Shown: positions 5,661 to 5,824 of the stretch, piece after piece
How the letters are laid out: each line of letters starts with the position of its first letter
How positions within the stretch are numbered: position 1 is the stretch's first letter
From: Deltaproteobacteria bacterium
GTDB lineage: Bacteria; Myxococcota; Polyangia; Polyangiales; B10-G4
Length of the DNA stretch: 5,824 bases
Assembly: GCA_019312705.1 (NCBI GenBank)
Contig: JAFDCW010000362.1
Location: 1-5,824, forward strand
Direction: 5' to 3'
The notes under the pieces: generated by a model
What the model was told of the DNA's origin: nothing
What the model saw: only the letters and a program-made list of their open reading frames with translations
Databases searched by the model: none
Made by a program: the position numbers and the translations under genes

Positions 5661-5824
5661 ATGCGTCTTGGGTCGGCAAATTTCGTAATTGCGTTGTATT
5701 TCGCGCTATTTGGCGGTGCCGGGGTGGCCTCCGGGCAGAGCCTCGACGCGGGGATCGGTGACGCCGCCGGGCCCGATCGGCCACCCTCGGACGCCGCGGA
5801 GGTACCGGAGCCTGCCCAAGAGGC
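5661..5824 (+). CDS. Partial exported Asp/Ala-rich hypothetical protein (N-terminal 54 residues)
   Basis: An ATG at 5661 opens a frame that runs off the right edge. It begins MRLGSANFVIALYFALFGGA, a signal peptide with a short positive end and hydrophobic core. A likely cleavage lies after Val-Ala-Ser-Gly, before Gln-Ser-Leu (about residue 25). The visible mature part is an Asp/Ala/Pro-rich linker (DAGIGDAAGPDRPPSDAAEV), the disordered tether style common on exported proteins of Myxococcota. The ribosome site is weak (GGTGG, seven bases upstream). The other plus-strand ATG nearby, at 5646, soon reaches a stop. Function cannot be told from this fragment. The gene is divergent from the glycosylase. 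Confidence 0.6.
   Translation, partial: MRLGSANFVIALYFALFGGAGVASGQSLDAGIGDAAGPDRPPSDAAEVPEPAQE

Noticed and set aside
5530..5784. N-terminal extension of the glycosylase to 5784
   Set aside because: The enzyme needs Pro right after the initiator Met as nucleophile, and the ATG at 5529 has a good ribosome site; the extension also overlaps the divergent gene.
1..5824. Search by eye for CRISPR arrays, tRNA or rRNA genes, transposases and IS ends
   Set aside because: No regularly spaced repeats, cloverleaf-like segments, rRNA stretches or transposase motifs were found.

Overview
The window is G+C-rich bacterial DNA, apart from one short AT-rich island near 3701-3820. Lipoproteins and exported proteins with Asp/Ala/Gly-rich linkers directly after their signal peptides, a lipoprotein built of repeated bacterial pre-peptidase-like beta-sandwiches, and a His-rich lipoprotein fused to a methyltransferase together suggest a Myxococcota (delta-proteobacterial, Polyangia-like) genome. 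That placement is inferred from protein style; no marker gene is present.

Layout. Positions 1-312 hold the start of a minus-strand membrane-anchored protein that runs off the left edge. Positions 313-887 have no intact gene: there is an unidentified open-frame remnant with a short tandem repeat (375-527) and the eroded C-terminus of an aldo/keto reductase (545-793). A 618-residue outer lipoprotein made of beta-sandwich repeats follows on the plus strand (888-2744). Convergent to it, on the minus strand, lie an overlapping pair: an Xre-type helix-turn-helix regulator (2955 to about 3710) and, downstream, only the first 44 codons of a nucleotidyltransferase (2834-2968). This looks like a decayed toxin-antitoxin or AbiE-like module. 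The regulator has no ATG, GTG or TTG start ahead of its DNA-binding domain, and upstream of it lies an AT-rich island with a TATAAT box and repeated AATATCA motifs.

Further right, still on the minus strand, a His-rich lipoprotein with a class I SAM-methyltransferase domain (3840-4598) sits 31 bases after an Fpg/Nei DNA glycosylase gene (4630-5529), so the two are probably co-transcribed. Divergent from the glycosylase, the start of an exported Asp/Ala-rich protein (5661 onward) runs off the right edge.

How they work together. The glycosylase is an ordinary base-excision repair enzyme. No pathway links it to the methyltransferase beyond likely co-transcription. The most notable part of the window is the partly dead regulator/nucleotidyltransferase pair squeezed between the lipoprotein and the repair operon, with its AT-rich control region still in place.
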